Part shown: piece by piece, positions 1 through 7,686 of the stretch
Numbering within the stretch: the first letter of the stretch is position 1
How the letters are laid out: the number at the start of each line of letters is the position of its first letter
Assembly (NCBI GenBank): GCA_022425445.1
Contig: JAKMFM010000039.1
Location: 1-8,957 of the forward strand
Reading direction: 5' to 3'
Length of the DNA stretch: 8,957 nt
Source: Planktomarina sp.
Lineage (GTDB): Bacteria; Pseudomonadota; Alphaproteobacteria; Rhodobacterales; Rhodobacteraceae
The notes under the pieces: model-generated
Seen by the model: the letters and a program-made list of their open reading frames with translations, nothing else
Database searches by the model: none
Told to the model about the DNA's origin: nothing
Position numbers and translations under genes: made by a program

Positions 1-825
1 GGCACATTTCACTCAGAACAAGCCATTGCCTATGGCACAAAAATGGTCGGTGGGGTGACCCCCGGCAAGGGCGGGCAAACTCATCTAAATTTGCCAGTTT
101 TCAACTCTGTGCATGAAGCAAAACATAGCACTGATGCCGCTGCCTCTGTCATCTACGTGCCGCCACCCTTTGCAGCCGACTCCATTCTCGAAGCCATTGA
201 CGCACAGATGGAAGTCATCGTCTGCATCACTGAAGGCATACCTGTTTTGGACATGATGCGCGTCAAGCGGGCGCTTGAAGGCTCCTCAAGCCGGTTGATC
301 GGGCCGAACTGCCCAGGGGTCATCACACCCGATGCCTGCAAAATCGGCATTATGCCGGGTCACATCCATCGCCGCGGCTCTGTTGGCGTGGTCTCGCGCT
401 CAGGCACTTTGACCTATGAAGCCGTGAAGCAAACCACCGATGTGGGATTGGGCCAATCCACTTGTGTAGGTATCGGCGGCGATCCGATCAAAGGCACAGA
501 ACATATTGACGTGCTCGAATGGTTCCTCGCCGATGATGAAACCCAATCTATCATCATGATTGGCGAAATCGGCGGCTCAGCCGAGGAAGAAGCCGCGCAA
601 TTCTTGGCCGATGAAAAGAAAAAAGGCCGGTGGAAACCCGTGGCAGGCTTTATTGCTGGACGTACAGCACCGGCAGGCCGCAGAATGGGCCATGCGGGCG
701 CTATTGTCGCCGGGGGCAAGGGCGGTGCAGAGGATAAGATCGAAGCCATGAAAATGGCAGGCATTGTAGTCGCCGAAAGTCCCGCAAGCCTTGGCGAAGC
801 TGTTTTGGCCGCGATCGACGCGTAA
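1..825 (+). CDS. sucD: Succinyl-CoA synthetase (ADP/GDP-forming) subunit alpha, 5'-truncated by window edge
   Basis: This is the alpha subunit of succinyl-CoA ligase, a TCA-cycle enzyme that converts succinyl-CoA plus nucleoside diphosphate to succinate plus CoA, working in the cytoplasm with SucC (outside the window). The frame is open from base 1 (GTFHSEQAIAYGTKMVGG), which matches SucD from about residue 21, so roughly 20 N-terminal residues, including the start of the CoA-binding Rossmann fold, are missing. What remains is 274 residues. Visible landmarks are VGGVTPGKGG, the IGPNCPGVI stretch, VSRSGTLTYEAVKQTTD, GQSTCVGIGGDP, MIGEIGGSAEEEAA, and the phosphohistidine loop GRRMGHAGAI with its His encoded at 691-693. 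A short basic insertion (around KKKGRW) before the last domain agrees with my recollection of alphaproteobacterial SucD. It ends 156 bases before sucA on the same strand, consistent with a shared transcript. The identification is secure; only the start is unseen. Confidence 0.97.
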   Translation, partial: GTFHSEQAIAYGTKMVGGVTPGKGGQTHLNLPVFNSVHEAKHSTDAAASVIYVPPPFAADSILEAIDAQMEVIVCITEGIPVLDMMRVKRALEGSSSRLIGPNCPGVITPDACKIGIMPGHIHRRGSVGVVSRSGTLTYEAVKQTTDVGLGQSTCVGIGGDPIKGTEHIDVLEWFLADDETQSIIMIGEIGGSAEEEAAQFLADEKKKGRWKPVAGFIAGRTAPAGRRMGHAGAIVAGGKGGAEDKIEAMKMAGIVVAESPASLGEAVLAAIDA

Positions 826-841
826 TATGGGAGCGGCGGGT

Positions 842-985
842 ATGACGCTTAAACTCGACTTAGATAATAGGCGATCAAGCCCGATGCTTGAGCTCACCCA
901 ATGCGGCAAGGATCGTCCCATGACTTTCCTTGCTGCCACTCGTTCAAACCCTCTTTTTGTTCCTTATCAAGGTGTCATCCGATGA
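842..985 (+). CDS. Possible small protein (47 aa) between sucD and sucA, overlapping the sucA start
   Basis: I do not recognise this frame. It lies in the sucD-sucA gap and encodes 47 residues beginning MTLKLDLDNR, with no obvious signal peptide, membrane segment or motif. Two points favour translation. A GGAG at 830-833 sits 8 bases before the ATG at 842. Its stop TGA (983-985) overlaps the sucA ATG (982-984) in an ATGA arrangement, which is typical of translational coupling. The same frame is open back to an ATG at 827 just after the sucD stop, but that start lacks its own ribosome site. Against it: the frame is short, it has no family I can name, and the ATGA could be chance. It may be a leader peptide that controls sucA translation, a lineage-specific small protein, or non-coding. 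Confidence 0.3.
   Translation: MTLKLDLDNRRSSPMLELTQCGKDRPMTFLAATRSNPLFVPYQGVIR
969..972 (+). promoter_or_regulatory. Ribosome binding site deciding the sucA start
   Basis: AAGG lies 9 bases before the ATG at 982. The earlier in-frame ATG at 901 has no comparable site. Translation from 901 would also add 27 residues, including three Cys, that do not look like any SucA N-terminus. Starting at 982 gives the expected opening, MTDQSANDQFHRSSFMQGHNA. Confidence 0.7.
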
Positions 986-3939
986 CAGATCAATCTGCAA
1001 ACGATCAATTCCATAGGTCAAGCTTCATGCAAGGCCATAACGCGGAATATCTCGAGCAAATGCATGCCCGCTACAGCGCCGACCCTGTGTCAGTTGACGC
1101 GCAATGGGCTGATTTTTTTGCGGCGTTGGGCGATGCGGATCGAGATGTGCGCGCGAAAGCCTCTGGACCCTCTTGGGCGCGGTGCGATTGGCCACCCATG
1201 CCGATGGATGATCTCACATCTGCCTTTACCGGCGAATATCCAGCCGCGTCCGAGGCGCGCGAAGCGGGCAAAAAAATCAGCAATAAGGCCAGTGAAACAG
1301 GCGCATCGCTGAATGAGGATCAGCTCAAACGCGCTGTGCTCGACGGTCTGCGCGCTTTGATGCTGATCCGGGCCTATCGCATTCGTGGCCATCTCGCGGC
1401 GGATTTGGATCCTTTGGGCATGCGGGAGGATGATCCCCGCCCCGAATTGGATCCTGCCAGCTATGGCTTCACAGAGGCCGATATGGACCGGCCAATTTTT
1501 CTCGATAACGTTTTAGGGCTGCAATTTGCCTCGATGCGTGAGATTTTAGAAATCGTTCGCCGCACCTATTGTGGCACTTTCGCTCTGCAATATATGCATA
1601 TTTCCGATCCCGAAGAATCTGCTTGGCTCAAAGAGCGTATTGAAGGCTACGGCAAGGAAATAAGCTTCACCCGCGAGGGTCGCAAAGCCATTCTCAATAA
1701 ATTGGTCGAGGCTGAAGGCTTCGAAAAATTTCTTCATGTCAAATATATGGGCACCAAGCGCTTTGGTCTTGACGGCGGCGAAAGCCTGATTCCCGCGATG
1801 GAGCAAATCATCAAACGCGGGGGCGCACTTGGCGTAAAAGACATCATCATTGGCATGCCCCACCGCGGCCGTCTGTCCGTGTTGGCCAATGTGATGGCCA
1901 AACCCTATCGTGCGATCTTTAACGAATTTCAAGGCGGCTCGTTCAAGCCCGAGGATGTGGATGGATCGGGCGATGTGAAATATCACCTCGGCGCTTCCTC
2001 TGATCGCGAGTTTGATGGCAATTCGGTGCATTTATCACTTACTGCCAACCCAAGCCACCTTGAGGCCGTAAATCCGGTCGTTTTGGGCAAAGCCCGCGCA
2101 AAACAAGATCAAAACCACGACACAGAGCGCACTGGCGTTCTGCCGATTCTGCTGCATGGTGATGCCGCCTTTGCCGGTCAAGGTGTTGTCGCGGAAGGTT
2201 TTGGCCTGTCAGGGCTGAAAGGGCACAAAACCGGCGGCACCATGCACATCGTTGTGAACAACCAAATAGGGTTCACCACTGCACCGCATTTCAGCCGGTC
2301 TTCCCCCTATCCAACCGATATCGCTTTGATGGTTGAAGCCCCCATTTTCCACGTCAACGGCGATGATCCGGAGGCCGTGGTCCATGCCGCCCGCGTTGCG
2401 ACAGAATTCCGTCAAAAATTCAAAAAAGATGTGGTTGTTGATATCATTTGCTATCGCCGCTTTGGTCATAACGAAGGCGATGAGCCGATGTTTACCAATC
2501 CAATCATGTACAAAAAGATCAAAACGCAAAAAACCACCCTCACCCTCTACACGGAGCGCCTGGTGCGTGATGGGCTCATCCCAGAGGGCGAAATCGAAGA
2601 TATGAAAGCCAGCTTTCAATCGCTTCTGAATGCGGAATTTGAAGCGGGTAAAGATTATAAGCCCAATAAGGCAGATTGGCTGGATGGGCGCTGGTCGAAA
2701 ATGAATCGCCACGGTGAAGAATACCAACGCGGCGCCACGGCCATGGGTGAAGAAACCTTTGACGATGTGGCGCGCGCGCTTTGCCAAGTGCCAGAGGGTT
2801 TCCCAATCCATAAAACTGTGCAGCGCATGTTGGATGCCAAAACCAAAGCGCTGAGCAGCGGTGAAGGGATTGATTGGGCCACTGGCGAGGCGTTGGCTTT
2901 TGGCTCCTTATTAACAGAAGGCCATCCAGTCCGCCTGTCTGGGCAAGACAGCACACGCGGCACCTTTAGCCACCGCCACTCTGGCCTGATCAATCAGGAC
3001 ACCGAAGAACGCTATTACCCGCTCAACAACATCCGTGACGGTCAGGGCCACTATGAAGTTATCGATTCGATGCTCTCCGAATATGCGGTTTTGGGCTTTG
3101 AATATGGGTACAGCTTGGCCGAGCCCAACGCTTTGGTCATGTGGGAAGCGCAATTTGGCGATTTTGCCAATGGCGCGCAGATCATGTTTGATCAATTCAT
3201 CTCCAGCGGCGAAAGCAAATGGCTGCGCATGTCGGGTCTGACCATGCTATTGCCCCATGGGTTTGAGGGCCAAGGCCCAGAGCACAGCTCTGCCCGCCTT
3301 GAGCGCTTTTTGCAAATGTGCGGCCATGACAATTGGATCGTCGCCAACTGCACCACTCCGGCCAATTATTTCCACATCTTGCGCCGACAAATTCACCGGA
3401 CCTTCCGCAAACCTTTGGTGCTCATGACGCCAAAATCTTTGTTGCGTCATAAAATGGCAGTGTCTAAACGCGCGGAATTTACCACCGGTTCCAGCTTTCA
3501 CCGGGTGTTGTGGGATGATGCTCAATATGGCAATTCCGAGACAAAGTTGGTTGCGGACAAAAAGATCAAACGCGTGGTGATCTGTTCGGGTAAAGTCTAT
3601 TACGATCTGCTTGAAGAACGGGACGCCCGAGGCATTGAGGACATCTATCTGCTGCGGGTCGAGCAATTCTATCCTTTCCCCGCTATCTCAATGGTCAACG
3701 AATTGGAACGCTTCAAACAGGCAGAAATCGTCTGGTGTCAAGAAGAGCCGAAAAATCAGGGCGCCTGGACCTTTATTGAGCCGAATATCGAATGGGTTCT
3801 CACACGCATTGGCGCCAAATACAGCCGCCCGGCCTATGTTGGACGCGCCACCTCGGCCTCACCCGCAACTGGGCTTGCCTCTACACATAAATCACAACAA
3901 GCCGCGCTCGTCGATGAAGCGCTTACGTTGAAAGGATAA
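982..3939 (+). CDS. sucA: 2-oxoglutarate dehydrogenase E1 component (thiamine diphosphate-dependent)
   Basis: This is the E1 subunit of the 2-oxoglutarate dehydrogenase complex. It decarboxylates 2-oxoglutarate on thiamine diphosphate and reductively succinylates the lipoyl groups of SucB. The product is 985 residues, slightly longer than the roughly 930 of E. coli SucA. The N-terminal segment (about residues 8-45, SSFMQGHNAEYLEQMHARY then WADFFAAL) is the E1o-specific E2/E3-contacting region. The catalytic domain has GMPHRGRLSVLANVM (His294), the ThDP/metal motif HGDAA (Asp394) with NNQIGFTT (Asn426-427) 32-33 residues later, and YRRFGHNEGDEP (His496). The second, transketolase-like domain starts near residue 640, with VRLSGQDSTRGTFSHRH, MWEAQFGDFANGAQ and LPHGFEGQGPEHSSARLER. 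The C-terminal domain has VVICSGKVYYDLLE and WCQEEPKNQGAW. All expected motifs are intact. It is 4 bases upstream of sucB, whose ribosome site overlaps its last codons. Confidence 0.98.
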   Translation: MTDQSANDQFHRSSFMQGHNAEYLEQMHARYSADPVSVDAQWADFFAALGDADRDVRAKASGPSWARCDWPPMPMDDLTSAFTGEYPAASEAREAGKKISNKASETGASLNEDQLKRAVLDGLRALMLIRAYRIRGHLAADLDPLGMREDDPRPELDPASYGFTEADMDRPIFLDNVLGLQFASMREILEIVRRTYCGTFALQYMHISDPEESAWLKERIEGYGKEISFTREGRKAILNKLVEAEGFEKFLHVKYMGTKRFGLDGGESLIPAMEQIIKRGGALGVKDIIIGMPHRGRLSVLANVMAKPYRAIFNEFQGGSFKPEDVDGSGDVKYHLGASSDREFDGNSVHLSLTANPSHLEAVNPVVLGKARAKQDQNHDTERTGVLPILLHGDAAFAGQGVVAEGFGLSGLKGHKTGGTMHIVVNNQIGFTTAPHFSRSSPYPTDIALMVEAPIFHVNGDDPEAVVHAARVATEFRQKFKKDVVVDIICYRRFGHNEGDEPMFTNPIMYKKIKTQKTTLTLYTERLVRDGLIPEGEIEDMKASFQSLLNAEFEAGKDYKPNKADWLDGRWSKMNRHGEEYQRGATAMGEETFDDVARALCQVPEGFPIHKTVQRMLDAKTKALSSGEGIDWATGEALAFGSLLTEGHPVRLSGQDSTRGTFSHRHSGLINQDTEERYYPLNNIRDGQGHYEVIDSMLSEYAVLGFEYGYSLAEPNALVMWEAQFGDFANGAQIMFDQFISSGESKWLRMSGLTMLLPHGFEGQGPEHSSARLERFLQMCGHDNWIVANCTTPANYFHILRRQIHRTFRKPLVLMTPKSLLRHKMAVSKRAEFTTGSSFHRVLWDDAQYGNSETKLVADKKIKRVVICSGKVYYDLLEERDARGIEDIYLLRVEQFYPFPAISMVNELERFKQAEIVWCQEEPKNQGAWTFIEPNIEWVLTRIGAKYSRPAYVGRATSASPATGLASTHKSQQAALVDEALTLKG

Positions 3940-3943
3940 AATT

Positions 3944-5416
3944 ATGGCCACCGAAGTTCGTGTTCCCACTTTGGGCGAATCTGTGACCGAAGCCACTGTC
4001 GCGACCTGGTTCAAAAAACCGGGCGATCAAGTTGCCGTGGATGATATGCTCTGTGAGCTAGAGACTGATAAGGTCACCGTCGAAGTGCCCAGCCCTGTGG
4101 CCGGCACATTGGCAGAAATTGTCGCCGCCGAGGGTGCAACCGTCAGCACCGAGGCGTTGCTGGCACAAATCAACGAAGGCGCCACGGCCTCTGCCCCCGC
4201 CAAAAGCACACCAGCGCCGGCATCGCAAACCACCGCAGTGATGGTGCCGGTCTTGGGGGAATCTGTGACCGAGGCCACCGTCTCCACCTGGTACAAAAAG
4301 CCCGGCGATACTGTGACGCAGGACGAAATGCTTTGTGAACTGGAAACCGATAAGGTGAGTGTGGAAGTGCCCGCCCCGGCCGCTGGAGTTTTGGGACAAA
4401 TCTTCGCCGCCGAAGGCAGCACCGTTCAAGCCGGCGGCCAATTGGCGGTCATTGGCGGGGACGTTTCCAGCGCTGCCGCCCCAGAAACGGCCAGCGCCCC
4501 TGCTGCAAAGAGCCATGATGTCGAAGATGCCCCGTCCGCGAAAAAGCTCATGTCAGAGGCCGGCCTCAGCCGCGATGATGTGACCGCAACAGGCAAAGAC
4601 AACCGCGTCATGAAGCAAGACGTTCAACAAGCCATCGTCGCAGCTGCGGCCGCACCCCAGGCGACTCCAGTCGCCCCTGCCACACCTATTCGAGCGGCAG
4701 TTCCAGCAGATGACGCCGCCCGCGAGGAGCGCGTAAAGATGACGCGCCTGCGCCAAACCATCGCGCGGCGCCTGAAGGATAGCCAGAACACTGCCGCGAT
4801 GTTGACCACTTACAATGAGGTCGACATGACCGAGGTCATAGCCCTTCGCAATGAGTACAAAGATTTGTTTTTAAAAAAACATGGCGTGAAATTGGGCTTT
4901 ATGTCCTTCTTTACCGTCGCCTGCTGCCATGCGCTGCGCGAGGTGCCTGAGGTCAATTCAGAAATTGATGGCACGGATATCGTGTATAAAAATTTCGTCC
5001 ATATGGGCATCGCTGCAGGCACGCCAACCGGATTGGTGGTGCCCGTTATCCGCGACGCGGATTCTTTGTCATTTGCCGAAATCGAAAAGGCAATTGCTGA
5101 AAAAGGCGCCCGCGCGCGCGATGGCAAATTGTCCATGGCAGAAATGCAGGGCGGCACCTTCACGATCTCCAACGGTGGGGTCTACGGCTCACTGATGTCT
5201 TCCCCTATTCTCAACCCGCCGCAATCGGGCATATTGGGTATGCATAAGATCCAAGATCGTCCAATGGCCATCAACGGTGAGGTGGTTATTCGCCCCATGA
5301 TGTATCTTGCTTTGAGTTATGATCACCGGGTTGTGGACGGCAAAGGCGCAGTCACTTTCCTTGTGCGTGTCAAAGAAGCTTTGGAAGATCCACGCCGCCT
5401 GTTGATGGATCTCTAG
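3944..5416 (+). CDS. sucB: Dihydrolipoyllysine-residue succinyltransferase (E2o) with two lipoyl domains
   Basis: This is the E2 core of 2-oxoglutarate dehydrogenase, which passes the succinyl group from E1 to CoA through swinging lipoyl arms. The 490 residues comprise lipoyl domain 1 (about 1-76, lipoyl-lysine K43 in ELETDKV), an Ala/Pro linker, lipoyl domain 2 (about 97-170, K137 in an identical ELETDKV), and a second Ala/Pro linker. These are followed by a peripheral subunit-binding domain (about 195-232, PSAKKLMSEAGL then GKDNRVMKQDV) and the catalytic acyltransferase domain (about 255-490). The active-site signature is SYDHRVVDG, with His461 and Asp465. The E2o type rather than E2p is supported by the LGESVTEATV opening and by its position after sucA. 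Most bacterial SucB proteins have one lipoyl domain and about 400-420 residues, so the extra domain explains the length. The start is preceded by AAAGGA at 3931-3936, 7 bases upstream and overlapping the sucA stop. Confidence 0.97.
   Translation: MATEVRVPTLGESVTEATVATWFKKPGDQVAVDDMLCELETDKVTVEVPSPVAGTLAEIVAAEGATVSTEALLAQINEGATASAPAKSTPAPASQTTAVMVPVLGESVTEATVSTWYKKPGDTVTQDEMLCELETDKVSVEVPAPAAGVLGQIFAAEGSTVQAGGQLAVIGGDVSSAAAPETASAPAAKSHDVEDAPSAKKLMSEAGLSRDDVTATGKDNRVMKQDVQQAIVAAAAAPQATPVAPATPIRAAVPADDAAREERVKMTRLRQTIARRLKDSQNTAAMLTTYNEVDMTEVIALRNEYKDLFLKKHGVKLGFMSFFTVACCHALREVPEVNSEIDGTDIVYKNFVHMGIAAGTPTGLVVPVIRDADSLSFAEIEKAIAEKGARARDGKLSMAEMQGGTFTISNGGVYGSLMSSPILNPPQSGILGMHKIQDRPMAINGEVVIRPMMYLALSYDHRVVDGKGAVTFLVRVKEALEDPRRLLMDL
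3956..4171 (+). repeat. Lipoyl-domain tandem repeat, copy 1 (partner at 4238-4453)
   Basis: SucB residues 5-76 and 99-170 align without gaps at a constant offset of 94 codons (282 bases). By manual count 50 of 72 residues are identical. The DNA also keeps matching runs such as GAATCTGTGACCGA in both copies. This is an internal duplication of a whole lipoyl domain with its linker, and both copies retain the modified lysine. Confidence 0.85.
4238..4453 (+). repeat. Lipoyl-domain tandem repeat, copy 2 (partner at 3956-4171)
   Basis: This is the second copy of the duplicated lipoyl domain in sucB, with its lipoyl-lysine codon at 4352-4354. Differences from copy 1 cluster in the C-terminal strand (QAGGQLAVI against STEALLAQI). 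Both copies therefore look functional, and neither looks like a decaying remnant. Confidence 0.85.
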
Positions 5417-5590
5417 ACCGGTTGAGATCCAGACATTCAACAGTCTGGACAAAGGCGCATCTACGCGGCCATAGTGTTCATTTTGGATATTTGGCCCCGA
5501 GGATCTTTTAGCGGCCGCCCATAGTTTTGGGTTGGGACAGAAATTAACTCATGGGCTCTCAAGCCTGAACAAAAACAAAGGACCTTCGAG
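5417..5590. other. Non-coding sucB-lpdA spacer
   Basis: This spacer is 174 bases long, much longer than the 4-base sucA-sucB gap. I find no credible reading frame: the longest + strand candidate, from a GTG at 5474, is only about 16 codons. It holds a hairpin at 5428-5449 and the lpdA ribosome site AAAGGA at 5577-5582, 8 bases before the lpdA ATG. I could not identify a convincing sigma-70-type promoter, so whether lpdA has its own transcript is open. Confidence 0.6.
5428..5449 (+). other. Intergenic hairpin 12 bases after the sucB stop
   Basis: TCCAGAC (5428-5434) pairs perfectly with GTCTGGA (5443-5449), giving a 7-bp stem with an 8-base loop. No T-run follows, so it does not look like a standard intrinsic terminator. 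It could be an mRNA 3'-end stabiliser, a partial attenuator that sets lpdA level relative to sucAB, or chance. Confidence 0.35.
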
Positions 5591-6979
5591 ATGGCTTCTT
5601 ATGATGTAATTGTGATTGGCTCCGGCCCTGGCGGCTATGTCAGCGCTATTCGTTGCGCACAGCTGGGTCTCAAAACCGCATGTGTCGAAGGGCGTGATAC
5701 GCTGGGGGGCACCTGTCTGAATGTTGGCTGCATTCCGTCCAAAGCCTTGCTGCATGCCAGCCACCAATTGCATGAAGCACAACATAATTTTGCAAAAATG
5801 GGCTTGATTGCCGACGATCCTAAGGTCGATTGGGCAAAGATGCAGGGTTACAAAACCGATGTGATCAACGGCAATACCAAGGGCATCGAATTTCTTTTTA
5901 AGAAAAACAAAATTGATTGGCTGAAAGGCTGGGGCAGCATTCCAGCGGCAGGTCAGGTTAAAGTTGGCGATGACATTCACGAAGCCAAACACATCATCAT
6001 AGCAACAGGCTCCGAGCCTTCGAGCATGCCCGGAATTGAGATCGACGAGAAAACCGTCGTCACCTCGACGGGCGCCCTCGCCTTGAATAAGATTCCACGC
6101 AAAATGGTGGTGATTGGCGCTGGTGTCATTGGTTTGGAATTGGGATCTGTCTACGCGCGTTTGGGCGCTGAGGTTGAGGTCATTGAGTATTTGGACAACA
6201 TCACCCCCGGCATGGATGGTGAGGTGCAAAAAACCTTCCAAAGAATTCTCAAAAAGCAAGGCCTCAAGTTTACCATGGGCGCGGCCGTGCAAGGGGTTGC
6301 AGTTAAAAAAGGCAAAGCGACGGTGAGCTATGTCAAACGCAACAAAGACACCGCGCATGAAGTAGAAGCCGATGTGGTTTTGGTTGCCACAGGTCGGCGC
6401 CCCTATGTCGATGGGCTTGGGTTGGACGCCCTGGGCGTAGCCCTAACCTCGCGCGGCCAGATCCAGACCGACGCTCATTACGCGACCTCCGTTCCGGGCA
6501 TCTATGCCATTGGCGACGCCATCACAGGTCCAATGCTGGCGCATAAGGCCGAAGACGACGGCATGGCAGTGGCTGAAATTTTGGCCGGGCAAGCCGGCCA
6601 TGTGAACTATGACGTGATCCCCGGTGTGATCTACACACATCCCGAAGTTGCGACAGTCGGTCAAACCGAAGAACAATTGAAAGAGGCCGGCCGCGCTTAC
6701 AAGGCTGGCAAATTTTCCTTCATGGGCAACGGTCGAGCAAAAGCAAATTTTGCCGCCGATGGGTTTGTCAAACTCCTCGCGGACGCCCAGACTGATCGCA
6801 TTCTCGGCGCACATATCATCGGCCCTATGGCGGGCGATTTGATCCATGAGGTCTGCGTTGCGATGGAATTTGGCGCCGCCGCCGAGGATCTGGCCCGCAC
6901 CTGCCACGCTCATCCCACCTATTCAGAAGCGGTGCGCGAAGCGGCTTTGGCCTGTGGTGATGGGGCAATTCACAGCTGA
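5591..6979 (+). CDS. lpdA: Dihydrolipoyl dehydrogenase (E3 component)
   Basis: This is the FAD-dependent E3 subunit. It reoxidises the dihydrolipoyl groups of E2 and reduces NAD+. The 462 residues match the normal family length. The FAD-binding motif is VIVIGSGPGGY (Gly10, Gly12, Gly15). The redox-active disulfide is in GGTCLNVGCIPSKALL (Cys42 and Cys47). The NAD-binding fold begins MVVIGAGVIGLELG (Gly176, Gly178, Gly181). The second FAD contact is GIYAIGDAITGPMLAHKAEDDG, and the C-terminal catalytic dyad is His441-Glu446 in HPTYSE. Its place as the fourth gene after sucDAB suggests it serves the 2-oxoglutarate complex. Roseobacters often carry another lpd with pyruvate dehydrogenase, which this window cannot show. 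AAAGGA at 5577-5582 supports the start at 5591. Confidence 0.97.
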   Translation: MASYDVIVIGSGPGGYVSAIRCAQLGLKTACVEGRDTLGGTCLNVGCIPSKALLHASHQLHEAQHNFAKMGLIADDPKVDWAKMQGYKTDVINGNTKGIEFLFKKNKIDWLKGWGSIPAAGQVKVGDDIHEAKHIIIATGSEPSSMPGIEIDEKTVVTSTGALALNKIPRKMVVIGAGVIGLELGSVYARLGAEVEVIEYLDNITPGMDGEVQKTFQRILKKQGLKFTMGAAVQGVAVKKGKATVSYVKRNKDTAHEVEADVVLVATGRRPYVDGLGLDALGVALTSRGQIQTDAHYATSVPGIYAIGDAITGPMLAHKAEDDGMAVAEILAGQAGHVNYDVIPGVIYTHPEVATVGQTEEQLKEAGRAYKAGKFSFMGNGRAKANFAADGFVKLLADAQTDRILGAHIIGPMAGDLIHEVCVAMEFGAAAEDLARTCHAHPTYSEAVREAALACGDGAIHS

Positions 6980-7017
6980 GCTGGTCGCCCTCTTCACACA
7001 GGTCCTTGTGTTGAGAT

Positions 7018-7039
7018 GCCTGCGCCCTTGGGCGCGGGC
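7018..7039. terminator. Candidate terminator hairpin between convergent lpdA and gntR
   Basis: Bases 7018-7026 pair with 7031-7039 in a GC-rich 9-bp stem (one T-G wobble at 7021/7036) around a CTTG loop. It lies 38 bases after the lpdA stop and directly abuts the stop codon of the opposite-strand gntR gene. Its position between two converging genes suits a shared terminator. Neither side has a T-run, and on the - strand transcript the wobble becomes an A-C mismatch, so efficiency is uncertain. A weaker 5-bp hairpin (6996-7000 with 7007-7011) precedes it. Confidence 0.4.
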
Positions 7040-7684
7040 TTAGCGTGCCAACATACGTAGCCCCTGGGTGACATCCGCCCGTACGGCCACGCGCAAGCCC
7101 GGCTCATCGCCAGCTTTTAAAGCCGCCAGAATGAGACGGTGGTGCATGGGCGGATCCTTGCGTTGCAATCGCCCATAGAGCGCCCGCATCGTCGGGCCCA
7201 TTTGCAACCAAACCGTCTCAACAGTTGCCAGCATCGCTGGAGCCTGAGCCCTCAGATACAGCGTGCGGTGAAACTCAAGATTGGTTCGGATATAAGTCAC
7301 AGCGTCGGCCCTAGCGACGGCAACCGAAATGGAATTATTTATGGATTGCAATCGCTCAACCAGCGCCATATGCGCCCGCGGCAAAGCCCGCGTGGCCAGT
7401 TCCACCTCAATTAACGCCCGCAGAGCCGCAAGCTCCTCAATCCGATCATTGGTCAGAGCCGGGGTTTGAAACCGTCCACTGACCGAAATACTCAACGCCC
7501 CCTCCGCCGCCAATCGTTTCAACGCCTCGCGCACCGGAGTTACTGAAACCGAAAACTCCTCAGCCACGCCGCGCAGGGTGATCGCCTGACCCGGACGCAT
7601 TTCGCCGTACATGATGCGCATACGCAATGTGCGATAGAGCTGGTCATGAGCGGCCAGATAGCTGTCTTGTAATTTCTCTGCCAT
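7040..7684 (-). CDS. GntR-family transcriptional regulator, FadR/FCD subfamily
   Basis: This is a 214-residue DNA-binding repressor or activator of unknown ligand. Residues about 14-75 form the GntR winged helix: an N-terminal helix ending MYGEMRPGQ, then LRGVAEEFSVSVTPVREALKRLAAEGAL, the usual recognition helix with the TPVREAL signature, then the wing ISVSGRFQTP. Residues about 80-210 are the all-helical FCD effector domain, opening DRIEELAALRALIEVELATRA. In FCD proteins a metal site is commonly built from Asp/Asn and three His. Here N135 and H139 (NLEFH) and H182 (HHRLIL) are visible, while the position where the last His is often found (near the C-terminus) appears to be Asp204. The start at 7684 has no Shine-Dalgarno site close by and may be leaderless. 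A strong palindrome overlaps its promoter. It converges on lpdA and follows the metallopeptidase gene by 80 bases. Its targets cannot be read from the sequence. Confidence 0.93.
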   Translation of the reverse strand: MAEKLQDSYLAAHDQLYRTLRMRIMYGEMRPGQAITLRGVAEEFSVSVTPVREALKRLAAEGALSISVSGRFQTPALTNDRIEELAALRALIEVELATRALPRAHMALVERLQSINNSISVAVARADAVTYIRTNLEFHRTLYLRAQAPAMLATVETVWLQMGPTMRALYGRLQRKDPPMHHRLILAALKAGDEPGLRVAVRADVTQGLRMLAR

Positions 7685-7686
7685 GC

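Noticed and set aside
860..868. GATAAT (863-868) as a -10 box for a separate sucA promoter
   Set aside because: The hexamer is good, but no acceptable -35 lies at 16-18 bases spacing, and the only partial match (ATGACG at 842-847) is 15 bases away.
901..981. An upstream in-frame ATG that would extend SucA by 27 residues
   Set aside because: There is no ribosome site near 901, the extra peptide resembles no SucA N-terminus, and the ATG at 982 has AAGG at good spacing and gives the expected protein opening.
2209..2811. A 200-codon open frame on the - strand opposite sucA
   Set aside because: It is antisense to the conserved ThDP-binding region of sucA and encodes nothing family-like; it is explained by the codon bias of the true gene.
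5549..6358. A 269-codon open frame on the - strand opposite lpdA
   Set aside because: It lies opposite a strongly supported gene, has no recognisable domain, and open antisense frames are common opposite GC-biased coding DNA.
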